Origin: Rhodococcus phenolicus | GTDB lineage: Bacteria; Actinomycetota; Actinomycetes; Mycobacteriales; Mycobacteriaceae | DNA length: 53,444 nt | Assembly (NCBI RefSeq): GCF_001646785.1 | Contig: NZ_LRRH01000055.1 | Location: 1-53,444, forward strand | Direction: 5' to 3' | Shown: piece by piece, positions 33,316 through 42,644 of the stretch | Position numbering within the stretch: the first letter of the stretch is position 1 | How the letters are laid out: each line of letters starts with the position of its first letter | Program-made: the position numbers and the translations under genes | Notes under the pieces: model-generated | The model's input: the letters and a program-made list of their open reading frames with translations, nothing else | The model's database searches: none | Told to the model about the DNA's origin: nothing

Positions 33316-33995
33316 TAGGGCTCGAACCGGTAGCCGCGTCCCGCTTCGGTGATCAGATGCCGGGGACGTGCCGGTTCGGGTTCGAGCTTGTGGCGCAGTT
33401 GCGCGAGATAGATACGGAGATAGTGCGTTTGATCGACATAGGTGGGACCCCACAACTCGGTCAGCAACTCTCGTTGCCCGACGAGCTTGCCGCGGTTGCG
33501 GACCAGCATTTCGAGCATCCCCCACTCCGTCGGTGTCAGATGCACCGGCGCGCCGTCCCGGGTGACCTTCTTCGCCGCGAGATCGACGACGAAATCGTCC
33601 GTCTCGACAACGGGGTCGGACGAATCCGGTACCGCGGTCCCGCGGCGGACGGCCGCCCGGATACGCGCGAGGAACTCCTCCATCCCGAACGGCTTCGTCA
33701 CGTAGTCGTCGGCGCCGGTATCGAGCGCGGCGACCTTGTCGGCCGAGTCGGTCCGTGCGGACAGCACGATCACCGGGGCGGTGCACCAGCCCTTCAACCC
33801 CGCCAGCACCTCGATGCCGTCGAGATCGGGCAACCCCAGATCCAGCACGATCACATCGGGGTGCCGCTGCGCGGCCGCGCGCAGGGCCCCTGCACCGTCG
33901 GCGGCGGTGATCACCTCGTAGCCGCGGGCCGTGAGGTTGATGCGCAACGCCCGCAGGATCTGTGGTTCGTCGTCGACGACGAGGATGCGGGTCAC
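33315..33995 (-). CDS. kdpE: Two-component response regulator KdpE
   Basis: OmpR-family response regulator (226 residues) that activates kdp expression. The receiver has acidic residues VVDDE, phospho-acceptor Asp52 (IVLDLGLPD) and Lys101 (VTKPFG). The C-terminal winged helix shows HLTPTEWGMLEMLVRNRGKLV and THYLRIYLAQLRHKLE. The GTG start overlaps the kdpD stop by 4 bases (GTGA). It is the last assigned kdp gene, perhaps followed by a coupled small membrane protein. Confidence 0.96.
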   Translation of the reverse strand: MTRILVVDDEPQILRALRINLTARGYEVITAADGAGALRAAAQRHPDVIVLDLGLPDLDGIEVLAGLKGWCTAPVIVLSARTDSADKVAALDTGADDYVTKPFGMEEFLARIRAAVRRGTAVPDSSDPVVETDDFVVDLAAKKVTRDGAPVHLTPTEWGMLEMLVRNRGKLVGQRELLTELWGPTYVDQTHYLRIYLAQLRHKLEPEPARPRHLITEAGRGYRFEP

Positions 33996-36514
33996 GGGTG
34001 TTCCTTCGCGGGCGCGGCGAGTTCGACGATCACGGTGGTACCGCCGCCGGGGGTGTCGGCGGTTGCGATGGTACCGCCCATCGCCTCGACGAATCCGCGA
34101 GCGACGGTCAGTCCCAGCCCCGCGCCACCGGTGGTGTGCCGGTCGCCGGTGCGGGGAAACGTGGCGAAGACATCGTCCTCGTGCTCGAGCCCCGGACCGG
34201 AATCGGCGACGGTGATGGTGACGCGTTCGTTCGTGGTGTCCGCCTCGACGCGGATCGGTCCGGTCGGGGCGTAGCGCAACGCGTTGTCGAGCAGGTTGGC
34301 CAGGACCCGTTCCAGGAGAGCGGCGTCCGCGTCGGCCATGATGTCGGCGACGTCGATTTCGACCCTTTCGCGGATGGCGCGGACGACCTCGGGGCCCCCA
34401 CCGGACAGTCCGGCGAGCGCGCCGTGCACGACCTCGTCGAGATAGACGGGCGCCGGGACCGGTGTGACCACCCCGGCGGCGAGCCGGGACGAGTCGAGGA
34501 GGTTCGCCACCAGCCGGGTGAGCTGATCGGTGGACTCCTCGATGGTCGCGAGCAGTTCCGCGGTGTCCTCGGCGGAGAACTCGATGTCCGTGCTGCGCAG
34601 GCTCGACACCGAGGCCTTGACGGCTGCGAGCGGGGTGCGCAGGTCGTGGCCGACGGCGGAGAGCAGCAGCCGCCGCATCCTGTCGGTCTCGCTCAGGGCG
34701 GAGGCGCGGGCGGCTTCGGCGGCGAGTTCCTGTTGCCGGACCAGCGCGGCGGCCTGACCTGCCACGGCGGTGAGGACCCGGCGGTCCCGGGCGTGGAGCC
34801 GAGGTCCGCCGAGAAGAAGGGTGTAGGGGCTGCCTTCCACATCGCAGACGGTATCGGCGGCCTCGGGAGTCGTCGGTGGCACCGAACCGGCGGTTCCCAG
34901 CACGATCGGTGGACCGCTGTCGGCGCGGACCAGGCTCACCCCACGCTGCGTGTACGTTTCCCGGACCTTCTCGAGCAGGCGCGGGACATCCGCACCGCGC
35001 AGCACGGCCCCGGCGAACATCGCGAGCAACTCCGCTTCCCGGGACGCCAGCCGGGCTTCGCGGCTGCGCGCGGCCGCGGCATCGACGAGTGCGGCGACCG
35101 CGACGGCGATCACGAGCAGCACCACGGTGGTGACGAAATTGTCCGGTTGCGCGATGGTGAAGCTGTAGAGCGGCTCGGTGAAGAAGAAGTTGAGCAGCAG
35201 CCCGGACAACAGTGCCGCCACGATCGCCGGGCCGATGCCGCCGAACAACGCCACGGCCAGGACGACGACGAAGAACAGGGCGTTCTGCCCGGCGACGCCG
35301 GTGAGCCGATCGACCCCGGCGAGGAGGCCGGTGGCGCCGAGCGGAATGAGGAACGCGGCGATCCACGACTGCACCCGCCGGTCGCGCCGGCCACCCAGCG
35401 CCACCCGGGGTGGGGCAGCGGTGTGCTCGTGGGTGACCATGTGCACGTCGATCTTCCCGGATTCGCGGACCACGGCCGTGCCGATGCCTTCGTCGACGAT
35501 CCGCGCCCACCGTGATCGCCGTGACGTGCCGATCACCAGCTGCGTCGCGTTGACCTCCCGCGCAAAATCCAGCAACGCGCCGGGTACGTCGTCTCCGACC
35601 ACGCTGTGGATACTGGCACCCAGGCTCGTCGCCAGCGCCCGTACCGGCCCCATTCGCGGCGCGGCCACCCCCGCCAGCCCGTCACCGCGCACCACGTGCA
35701 CGACCAGCAGCTCGGCGCTGGCCTTGGCCGCGATCCGGCTGGCTCGTCGCACCAGCGTGTCCGATTCCGGTCCGCCGGTCACCGCGACGACCACGCGCTC
35801 GCGGGCCTCCCACGTCGCGGTGATCGCGTGCTCACCGCGGTACTTGGCCAGCGCGACATCGACCTGGTCGGCGAGCCATAGCAACGCGATCTCCCGCAGC
35901 GCGGTCAGGTTGCCTTCCCGGAAGTAGTTCCGCAGCGCGGCGTCGACCTTCTCAGGGGCGTAAACGTTGCCGTGCGCAAGCCGCCGCTGCAACGCCTGCG
36001 GGGTGATGTCGACCAGTTCGACCTGCTCGGCGCGGCGCACCACCTCATCGGGGATCGTCTCGCGCTGCACCACCCCGGTGATCTGCTCGACCACGTCGTT
36101 GAGCGAGGCGAGATGCTGGATGTTGACCGTCGAGAGCACGTCGATCCCGGCGTCGAGGAGTTCGTCGACGTCCTGCCAGCGCTTCTCGTTCCGGCTGCCC
36201 GGCACGTTGGAGTGTGCGAGTTCGTCGACCAGCGCGACCGCCGGCCTGCGAGCCAGCACGGCATCGAGGTCCAGTTCCTCGAACGTCGTGCCCCGGTACT
36301 CGATCCGCTGCGGCGGAACGACTTCCAGGCCGCCGAGCTGCTCCGCTGTGCGAGTGCGCCCGTGGGTGTCCACGATCGCGACGACGACGTCGGCACCGCG
36401 GGCGATGCGCCGGTGGGCCTCGCCCAGCATCGCGTAGGTCTTGCCCGCACCCGGGGCGGCACCGAGGTAGATCCGCAGCTTTCCGCGCCGGGGCGGCAAA
36501 CCGGTAACACCCAT
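33992..36514 (-). CDS. kdpD: Sensor histidine kinase KdpD
   Basis: Potassium/turgor sensor kinase (840 residues). The N-terminal KdpD domain has Walker A GAAPGAGKT (18-26) and ALVDELAHSNVPGSRNEKRW. A universal-stress-like domain follows, then four membrane helices (from IAAFLIPLGATGLLAG), a GAF-like region, HisKA with SAVGHDLRTPL, and the HATPase with NLLDNALRYAP and GAGLGLTVARGF. The ATG at 36514 is preferred because AGGAGA lies just before it; a GTG at 36526 overlapping the kdpC stop is the alternative. It phosphorylates KdpE. Confidence 0.96.
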   Translation of the reverse strand: MGVTGLPPRRGKLRIYLGAAPGAGKTYAMLGEAHRRIARGADVVVAIVDTHGRTRTAEQLGGLEVVPPQRIEYRGTTFEELDLDAVLARRPAVALVDELAHSNVPGSRNEKRWQDVDELLDAGIDVLSTVNIQHLASLNDVVEQITGVVQRETIPDEVVRRAEQVELVDITPQALQRRLAHGNVYAPEKVDAALRNYFREGNLTALREIALLWLADQVDVALAKYRGEHAITATWEARERVVVAVTGGPESDTLVRRASRIAAKASAELLVVHVVRGDGLAGVAAPRMGPVRALATSLGASIHSVVGDDVPGALLDFAREVNATQLVIGTSRRSRWARIVDEGIGTAVVRESGKIDVHMVTHEHTAAPPRVALGGRRDRRVQSWIAAFLIPLGATGLLAGVDRLTGVAGQNALFFVVVLAVALFGGIGPAIVAALLSGLLLNFFFTEPLYSFTIAQPDNFVTTVVLLVIAVAVAALVDAAAARSREARLASREAELLAMFAGAVLRGADVPRLLEKVRETYTQRGVSLVRADSGPPIVLGTAGSVPPTTPEAADTVCDVEGSPYTLLLGGPRLHARDRRVLTAVAGQAAALVRQQELAAEAARASALSETDRMRRLLLSAVGHDLRTPLAAVKASVSSLRSTDIEFSAEDTAELLATIEESTDQLTRLVANLLDSSRLAAGVVTPVPAPVYLDEVVHGALAGLSGGGPEVVRAIRERVEIDVADIMADADAALLERVLANLLDNALRYAPTGPIRVEADTTNERVTITVADSGPGLEHEDDVFATFPRTGDRHTTGGAGLGLTVARGFVEAMGGTIATADTPGGGTTVIVELAAPAKEHP

Positions 36515-36522
36515 CTGTCTCC

Positions 36523-37179
36523 TCACGAACCGGTCGGTACGGCTGCCCCACCCTGGCAGCCGGGTGCCGTCAAGCCTAGTGCCACATTCAGTTCCGGCAC
36601 GTTCACACGCTCGACGCCGAGGAACCCGAGTTGCCTTCCCTCGGTGTGTTCGGCGACCAGTTCCCGGACCCGGTCCTCGCTCGTGCCGGTTTCCCGTGCG
36701 ACCCGCGGCACCTGCAATTCGGCGTAGGCGGGGGAGATGTGCGGGTCGATTCCGGACCCGGAGCCGGTGACCGCGTCGACCGGTACCCGATCGGGGGTGA
36801 CCTGTTCGCGTGCCGCGATCGCGGCACGACGCGCGTCGACGAAACCGGCGAGCACCTCGCTGCTCGGTCCCTGGTTGGACGGCAGAGCCGCCGCCGGGTC
36901 GCCCGGGGTGAAGGGGTCGTCGTCGGCGACGGACCCGACCACGCGCGGATGGAAGAAGGGGTCGGGTTGCCCGGGTGCGACCTGCGGGTCCACGCCGACC
37001 AGTCGGCTACCGACGACGCAGCCGTGCGCGTCGGTCAGCTCCGAACCCTCTGCAGTCGCGGTGCCCATCCGGCTCACCGCCCACACCGCCGCCGGATAGG
37101 CGACACCGGCGATGACGGTGAGCGCGATCAGCACGAGGAATCCCACGCGGAGCTGGCGGAGAAAATTCATCGAATACAT
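36523..37179 (-). CDS. kdpC: Potassium-transporting ATPase subunit KdpC
   Basis: KdpC (218 residues) has a single N-terminal helix (FLVLIALTVIAGVAYPAAVWAV) and a periplasmic-side domain with GSRLVGVD, PDPFFHPR, GSGSGIDPHISPAYAELQVPRVA and a QLGFLGVERVNVPELN tail, all family hallmarks. It stabilises the KdpFABC complex. It starts 6 bases after kdpB and overlaps the possible GTG of kdpD. Confidence 0.96.
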   Translation of the reverse strand: MYSMNFLRQLRVGFLVLIALTVIAGVAYPAAVWAVSRMGTATAEGSELTDAHGCVVGSRLVGVDPQVAPGQPDPFFHPRVVGSVADDDPFTPGDPAAALPSNQGPSSEVLAGFVDARRAAIAAREQVTPDRVPVDAVTGSGSGIDPHISPAYAELQVPRVARETGTSEDRVRELVAEHTEGRQLGFLGVERVNVPELNVALGLTAPGCQGGAAVPTGS

Positions 37180-37185
37180 TGCGCG

Positions 37186-39285
37186 TTACCCCATTCCAGG
37201 GATGAGTCGGACGACGAGGTCGATCAGCCAGATACCGATGAAAGGTGTGACGACACCACCGAGTCCGTACACGAGCAGGTTGCGTCCCAGCAGTGACGAC
37301 GCGCTCGCCGGGCGATAGCGAACACCCTTGAGCGCCAACGGGATCAACGCCACGATCACGAGTGCGTTGAAGATCACCGCCGAGAGGATCGCGGACTGCG
37401 GCGTCGCCAGGCCCATGATGTTCAGTCCTGCCAGCTGCGGGTAGATACCGCTGAACAGCGCTGGAAGGATCGCGAAGTACTTCGCCAGGTCGTTCGCGAG
37501 CGAGAAGGTGGTCAGGGCGCCGCGGGTGATCAACAACTGTTTGCCGATCTCGACGATCTCGATCAGCTTGGTCGGATCGGAATCGAGGTCGACCATGTTG
37601 CCGGCTTCCTTCGCGGCCGAGGTCCCGGTGTTCATCGCGACCCCGACGTCCGCCTGCGCGAGCGCGGGGGCGTCGTTGGTGCCGTCGCCGGTCATCGCGA
37701 CCAGCCGCCCGCCCTGCTGTTCGGCACGGATCAGCGCCAGCTTGTCCTCCGGGGTCGCCTCGGCCAGGAAGTCGTCCACTCCGGCCTCGCCGGCGATCGC
37801 CTTCGCCGTCAGCGGATTGTCACCGGTGATCATCACCGTGCGTATCCCCATCGCCCGCAGCTGCGCGAATCGTTCGGCCATACCGGGTTTGACGACGTCG
37901 GAGAGTTCCACGACACCGAGAACAGTTGCTGCTCCAGCGGAACCACGGGCGACCACGAGAGGAGTCCCGCCGCGCCGGGCGATGTCGGTGACGAGGTCGG
38001 TGACAGCTCCCGGCATCTCGACGTCGTGGTCCTGCATCCAGCGCGCGACCGCGTCGGCGGCGCCCTTGCGGATCCGGATCGGTGTGCTGTCGGCAGGGTC
38101 CACGGTGTCGAGCCCGCTCATCCGGGTCTGAGCGGTGAACGGGACGAACTCGGCGGAACGCTCGGCAGCCGACGGGCTGGGGTCCAGGTGGTAGCGCTCG
38201 GCGCACAGTTCGACGATGCTGCGGCCCTCCGGGGTGCCGTCCGCGAGACTGGACAGGCGTGCGGCAGCGGCGAGTTCGCTGTCGGCGACACCGGGTGCGG
38301 CGTGGAGCGCGGTGGCCCGGCGGTTGCCGAAGGTGATGGTGCCGGTCTTGTCCAGCAGCAGCGTGTCGATATCGCCTGCCGCCTCGACGGCGCGCCCGGA
38401 CATCGCCAGTACGTTGCGCTGGACCAGCCGGTCCATCCCGGCGATGCCGATCGCCGAGAGCAGCGCCCCGATCGTCGTCGGGATCAGGCACACCAGGAGG
38501 GCGATCAGTTCCACCGGTCCCTGTTCGGCACCGGCATACGCGCTCATCGGCCCGACCGCGACGACCGCGAGCACGAAGATGATCGTCAGTGCCGCGAGCA
38601 GGATGTTCAGGGCGATCTCGTTGGGTGTCTTGCGGCGGGCCGCGCCCTCGACGAGCGAGATCATCCGGTCGACGAACGTTTTCCCCGGCGGGGCGGTGAT
38701 CTGCACGACGATGCGATCGGACAGCACCGTGGTGCCCCCGGTCACGGCGCAGCGATCGCCCCCGGACTCGCGGATCACCGGTGCGGATTCGCCGGTGACG
38801 GCGGACTCGTCGACGGTCGCGACTCCGTCGATCACGTCGCCGTCACCGGGGATCACCTGGCCGGCCTCGACCACCACCAGATCCCCGACCTGCAGCTCGG
38901 TGGCAGGCACGGACACTTCGTGTCCGGAGTCGGTGACCCGGCGGGCGACGGTGTCCTGCTTGGCCTGCCGCAGGCTGGCGGCCTGTGCCTTGCCGCGACC
39001 CTCGGCGACGGACTCGGCGAGATTGGCGAACAGCACGGTGAACCACAGCCAGGCCGTGATCGACCAGGCGAACACGGTGGGTTCGAGGACCGCCGCGACA
39101 GTGGCGACGGCCGAGCCGACGAGCACGACGAACATCACCGGGTTCCGCGCCACGTGGCGCGGATCGAGTTTGCGGAACGCGCCCGGCAACGAATCCGCCA
39201 GCTGACGCGTACTGAACGCCCCACCCGCCACGCGGTGTGGACGGGTCGACGTGATCTCCCCGCCGGGACGAATGTCGAGGGTCAA
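37186..39285 (-). CDS. kdpB: Potassium-transporting P-type ATPase subunit KdpB
   Basis: Catalytic P-type ATPase of the Kdp pump (699 residues). It has TGES (164-167; the Ser there is the inhibitory phosphorylation site in E. coli), the phosphorylation motif DKTGT (Asp312), a KGA nucleotide motif ([10 protein letters not shown]) and [18 protein letters not shown]. The best start is TTG at 39285 with GGAG 8 bases upstream; the residues after it (TLDIRPGG) have no nearer ATG or GTG before conserved sequence. 58 bases separate it from kdpA. Confidence 0.96.
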   Translation of the reverse strand: MTLDIRPGGEITSTRPHRVAGGAFSTRQLADSLPGAFRKLDPRHVARNPVMFVVLVGSAVATVAAVLEPTVFAWSITAWLWFTVLFANLAESVAEGRGKAQAASLRQAKQDTVARRVTDSGHEVSVPATELQVGDLVVVEAGQVIPGDGDVIDGVATVDESAVTGESAPVIRESGGDRCAVTGGTTVLSDRIVVQITAPPGKTFVDRMISLVEGAARRKTPNEIALNILLAALTIIFVLAVVAVGPMSAYAGAEQGPVELIALLVCLIPTTIGALLSAIGIAGMDRLVQRNVLAMSGRAVEAAGDIDTLLLDKTGTITFGNRRATALHAAPGVADSELAAAARLSSLADGTPEGRSIVELCAERYHLDPSPSAAERSAEFVPFTAQTRMSGLDTVDPADSTPIRIRKGAADAVARWMQDHDVEMPGAVTDLVTDIARRGGTPLVVARGSAGAATVLGVVELSDVVKPGMAERFAQLRAMGIRTVMITGDNPLTAKAIAGEAGVDDFLAEATPEDKLALIRAEQQGGRLVAMTGDGTNDAPALAQADVGVAMNTGTSAAKEAGNMVDLDSDPTKLIEIVEIGKQLLITRGALTTFSLANDLAKYFAILPALFSGIYPQLAGLNIMGLATPQSAILSAVIFNALVIVALIPLALKGVRYRPASASSLLGRNLLVYGLGGVVTPFIGIWLIDLVVRLIPGMG

Positions 39286-39343
39286 CGAAGTATCTCCGTG
39301 ATCTGCGCCGCGAGGCGGCGGAACGAATGGTGGTGGCGGGCGG

Positions 39344-41044
39344 TCACTGAAGCGCCTCCGCGATCGGTCCCAGCGCCAGCGCCGGGAAGAAGGTCAGGGC
39401 CGCCACGAGGACGGTCGTGCCGGTCAGCAGACCCGCGAACGCGACACCCGTGGTGGGGAGTGTTCCCGCTCCGGCGGGGGTGCGACGCTGGGCCGCGAGG
39501 GAGCCGGCCAGGGCCAGGACGAACACGATCGGCAGGAACCGGCCGAGCAGCATGCACATGCCGAGGGACGACTGGAACCAGTCGCTGGTGACGGTGAGCC
39601 CGCCGAAGGCGCTGCCGTTGTTGTTCGACGCCGAGGCGAACGCGTACAGCACCTCGGAGAATCCGTGGATGGCGCCCGGCGTTCCGGGATCGCCGGAGTT
39701 GCCCAGGTAGCCGGTGGTCGATGACAGGATCACAGTGATCGCGGTGCCGGTCAGCACGAGCGCCGGCATCACCAGCACGCTGAGCGCCGCGAGCGTGATC
39801 TCGCGCCTGCCGAGCTTCTTGCCCAGGAACTCCGGTGTGCGGCCGACGAGGAGACCGCCGACGAACACCGCGATGATCGCGAGCACGAGCATGCCGTACA
39901 GGCCGGTGCCCACGCCGCCCGGCGCGATCTCGCCGAGCAGCATGTTCAGCAGCACGGCACCACCTCCGAGTGGGGACATGCTGTCGTGCGCGGAGTTCAC
40001 GGCGCCGGTGCTCGTGCCCGTGGTCGCGACGGCGAACAGCGCCGAACCCGGGATACCGAACCGGACCTCCTTGCCTTCCATCATCGCGCCGGCGGCGTTC
40101 GCCGCGACCCCCCGGACTCCGGACTCGGCGGCCAGCGTCACGGCCAGCAGGGTGCCGAACAGGGCGGTCATCACGGCGAGAACGGTCAGGCCCTGCTTGC
40201 GGTTGCCGATCATGGTGCCGAAGGTGCGGGTCAACGCGACCGGGATGAGCAGGATCGCGAGGATCTCCACGATGTTGCTGATCGGCGTCGGATTCTCGAA
40301 CGGGTGGGCCGAGTTCGCGGCCAGGATGCCACCGCCGTTGGTGCCGAGTTCCTTGATCGCCTCCTGCGACGCCACCGGGGCCAGCGCGGTGGTGAGCGCC
40401 TGCCCGTCGAGCCCGGTTGCGGTGAAACTGCTGCGGTACGACTGGATCACGCCCTGGCTCAGCAGGATCAGCGCGATCACGAATGCGAGGGGCAGCAGGA
40501 TCCGCAGGGTACCGCGGACGAGATCGACCCAGAAGTTGCCGATCTCACCGCCGCGACCGACCCGGACGAGACCGCGGATCAGAGCCACGGCCACACCCAT
40601 CCCGACTGCAGCGGACACGAAGTTCTGCACCGCGAGCCCCGCGGACTGGGTGAGGTGGCTCATCGTCGTCTCGGGGACGTAGGACTGCCAGTTGGTGTTG
40701 GCGACGAACGAGATCGCGGTGTTGAACGCGACTGCGGGACTGACCCCGCCGAGCCCGTTGCCGAGGGGGAGGACACCCTGGATACGTTGGAGCAGATACA
40801 GGAACAACGCGCTCGCCAGCGAGAAGCCGAGCACACTGACGGCGTAGCCGAACCAGGTCTGCTCGGATCGGGGATCGATTCGGCACAGCCGGTAGATCAG
40901 CGACTCGATCCGCAGGTCCTTCCACCGTGTGCCGGAGTCGGTGGTGTACACCCGCGCCATGTAGTCGCCGAGTGGAACGTATGCCAATGCGAGGACCGCG
41001 ACCACCAGCGCGATCTGTAGTCCCGCAGCAACAGCAGGATTCAT
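39344..41044 (-). CDS. kdpA: Potassium-transporting ATPase subunit KdpA
   Basis: K+-translocating subunit (566 residues) of the superfamily of K+ transporters. The four selectivity-filter segments are visible: [22 protein letters not shown] and [11 protein letters not shown] start at 41044, 7 bases after the kdpF stop. With KdpB, KdpC and KdpF it forms a high-affinity pump used at low external potassium. Confidence 0.97.
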   Translation of the reverse strand: MNPAVAAGLQIALVVAVLALAYVPLGDYMARVYTTDSGTRWKDLRIESLIYRLCRIDPRSEQTWFGYAVSVLGFSLASALFLYLLQRIQGVLPLGNGLGGVSPAVAFNTAISFVANTNWQSYVPETTMSHLTQSAGLAVQNFVSAAVGMGVAVALIRGLVRVGRGGEIGNFWVDLVRGTLRILLPLAFVIALILLSQGVIQSYRSSFTATGLDGQALTTALAPVASQEAIKELGTNGGGILAANSAHPFENPTPISNIVEILAILLIPVALTRTFGTMIGNRKQGLTVLAVMTALFGTLLAVTLAAESGVRGVAANAAGAMMEGKEVRFGIPGSALFAVATTGTSTGAVNSAHDSMSPLGGGAVLLNMLLGEIAPGGVGTGLYGMLVLAIIAVFVGGLLVGRTPEFLGKKLGRREITLAALSVLVMPALVLTGTAITVILSSTTGYLGNSGDPGTPGAIHGFSEVLYAFASASNNNGSAFGGLTVTSDWFQSSLGMCMLLGRFLPIVFVLALAGSLAAQRRTPAGAGTLPTTGVAFAGLLTGTTVLVAALTFFPALALGPIAEALQ

Positions 41045-41051
41045 CCGATTC

Positions 41052-41150
41052 TCAGAACCTCTCCGGATCGAGCAGAGCCACCAGCAGATACACGACCAGT
41101 GCCACCGCGATCACCACGAGCGCGACGCTCGCGATCCCGGCCCACGTCAC
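41052..41150 (-). CDS. kdpF: Potassium-transporting ATPase subunit KdpF
   Basis: A 32-residue single-helix subunit: TWAGIASVALVVIAVALVVY, then LLVALLDPERF; the LL-x-PERF ending is typical of KdpF. It begins with a GTG that overlaps the stop of a preceding small ORF by 4 bases, and ends 7 bases before kdpA. It stabilises the Kdp complex. Confidence 0.9.
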   Translation of the reverse strand: MTWAGIASVALVVIAVALVVYLLVALLDPERF

Positions 41151-41242
41151 CGTTGCCCACCCCTGGAATGCAGCACGCGCAGGATCAGCGTGCACAATCC
41201 GAACCCTGCGAGGATCAGCACCACAAATGCGGTGTCGGCCAT
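41147..41242 (-). CDS. Small membrane protein preceding kdpF
   Basis: A 31-residue protein (MADTAFVVLILAGFGLC, then TLILRVLHSRGGQR) with one helix and a basic tail. The ATG at 41242 has AAGGGAAGACGAG upstream, and its stop overlaps the kdpF GTG (GTGA). It looks like a first KdpF-like component; comparable tiny ORFs occur before kdpF in other actinobacteria. Translation is supported by the ribosome site and the coupling. Confidence 0.65.
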   Translation of the reverse strand: MADTAFVVLILAGFGLCTLILRVLHSRGGQR

Positions 41243-41271
41243 CTCGTCTTCCCTTGCTGTAGAAAAGAATC

Positions 41272-41289
41272 CGGCGCCGGACGGCGCCG
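41272..41289. promoter_or_regulatory. Inverted repeat in the kdp leader
   Basis: CGGCGCC-GGAC-GGCGCCG lies 30 bases upstream of the first kdp ORF. In RNA it would make a tight hairpin; as DNA it could be an operator. The 274-base divergent gap 41,243-41,516 shows no other feature that I can support. Confidence 0.4.
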
Positions 41290-41516
41290 CATCACACAGT
41301 TGCACCGTTCGGGACGATTCGCCCGGATCCATGCGAAATCCTGACGCCCGCAGCTGCTGTCCTTACGAATTCCTTGCACAGGGTGTAAGCAATCCGTCAA
41401 GCTTCCGCGGCCGCGCGTAGGGAAAACGTCACGACGTGCCGTCAGCGCCGGCCGGAGCGGTAGAGGTGGAAGTGGAACCTGCACTGGGCAGGCCCACGCA
41501 TCGAGGAGAGTGCGCC

Positions 41517-41963
41517 ATGTTCGACCGCCGGCACCTGTTCGCCCGCCCCTTGCCGCAGCACAACGTCTGGCTCGATGTGTCCGACCTCGCGGCGGACCCC
41601 GATGCACTCGACACCGCCGTCGACCGCGTCCTGCAGCAGCCACGACTGCGCCTGGCGGGGGCGAGCTGTGCCCTCGGCGCCCGGGACGAGGGAGCCCGCT
41701 GCGCGGAGGCGTGCATCGACCGCGCGATCGCTGCGATGGCGCAGATCCGCCGCCGTCGCGGTGTGACCCTCACCCAGTTGGCCGTTGCGGTCGCCGGCGG
41801 GACGGATCCGGGCGTGAGCATCGAGAGTTGCCTCGACGACGCGTGTGCCCGGCACCGCTATCCGCGCCCGACGACCACGCTCCTCTTCCGCACCGCTCCC
41901 GCCGGGCGGTATCCGGCGGGCACGCTCGGCGCCGTTCCCGGCGCTGCGGTCGAGCTCTCGTGA
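41517..41963 (+). CDS. Hypothetical protein divergent from kdp
   Basis: A 148-residue soluble protein, MFDRRHLFARPLPQHNVWLD at the start and VDRVLQQPRLRLAGASC in the middle. Five Cys are scattered (SCALGARDEGARCAEACIDR, ESCLDDACARHR). The ATG at 41517 has GAGGAG 7 bases upstream. The next gene overlaps its stop by 4 bases. Divergence from kdp may mean shared control. No family recognised. Confidence 0.6.
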   Translation: MFDRRHLFARPLPQHNVWLDVSDLAADPDALDTAVDRVLQQPRLRLAGASCALGARDEGARCAEACIDRAIAAMAQIRRRRGVTLTQLAVAVAGGTDPGVSIESCLDDACARHRYPRPTTTLLFRTAPAGRYPAGTLGAVPGAAVELS

Positions 41964-42250
41964 CCGGCGCAGCCGTCCGCGCAGGGACGTTCACCCCCGA
42001 GCAGGATCCGATCTCGTCGCAGCCCGCCGACCGGGTTCAGGCCGGAATCTTCCTGAGCCTGCTCGAGCGCGAATTCGAGCAGGTCACCGGCAGGATCGAA
42101 TTCGCCGAACGCTGCGCGTCCGCCGAACACGGGAACGGATTCCCCGTCAGTGCACAGCGATTCGAGGACGAGGTGCGCCTCCTGTGGGCCACCCTCGCCG
42201 AGCTTCACCGGATGATCACAGCCCTGAGAGGGTTCGCAGGCCGGACCTGA
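41960..42250 (+). CDS. Hypothetical protein coupled to the preceding gene
   Basis: A 96-residue protein starting at a GTG that overlaps the previous stop (GTGA). It is predicted helical (RVQAGIFLSLLEREFEQVTGRIEFAERCAS, FEDEVRLLWATLAELHRMITALR). Together with the gene before it, it forms a two-gene unit facing away from kdp. Function unknown. Confidence 0.55.
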   Translation: MTGAAVRAGTFTPEQDPISSQPADRVQAGIFLSLLEREFEQVTGRIEFAERCASAEHGNGFPVSAQRFEDEVRLLWATLAELHRMITALRGFAGRT

Positions 42251-42256
42251 GGCCGC

Positions 42257-42544
42257 TCAGCCACCGGGAGCATGCGTCGCGATGAACACGAGGAAGACGA
42301 CGAACAGCGCCGTGGTGCCCAGGGCGAGACCCGTGATCGCTTCGCGGTGATTCGACGCGAGCCCCCGGTCCGCGCGGTTGAAACCGACCCATCCGCACGT
42401 CACCGCCACGATCCCGGTGGGAACGGTGACGAGATCACCGATGATCGGAACGAACGCGAACACCAGCGCGACGATGCCCGTGATCAGGGCGATGCTGCCG
42501 ACGCCGTTGCGGTACGACGACTGCGGGGGACGCTTCGGCGGCAT
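42257..42544 (-). CDS. Small DUF4190-like membrane protein
   Basis: A 95-residue protein with a short charged N-terminus and two to three helices (GSIALITGIVALVFAFVPIIG, TVPTGIVAVTCGWVGF, ITGLALGTTALFVVFLVFIA), resembling DUF4190-type proteins. GGGAG lies 6 bases before the ATG at 42544. It converges on the gene pair before it. Confidence 0.6.
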   Translation of the reverse strand: MPPKRPPQSSYRNGVGSIALITGIVALVFAFVPIIGDLVTVPTGIVAVTCGWVGFNRADRGLASNHREAITGLALGTTALFVVFLVFIATHAPGG

Positions 42545-42644
42545 CTCGGGCTCCCGGGTACGAACGGACACGCGTGTCCGTTCATGATGCCGTGCCGCGG
42601 CGTGCGATGCCGCACGAGCGCCCGAACACACCGCAGCCGACACG

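Noticed and set aside
33996-35515. 517-codon plus-strand frame opposite kdpD, and a long minus-strand extension of kdpE
   Set aside because: Both are shadows of kdpD, whose domains are complete; kdpE starts at the GTG overlapping the kdpD stop.
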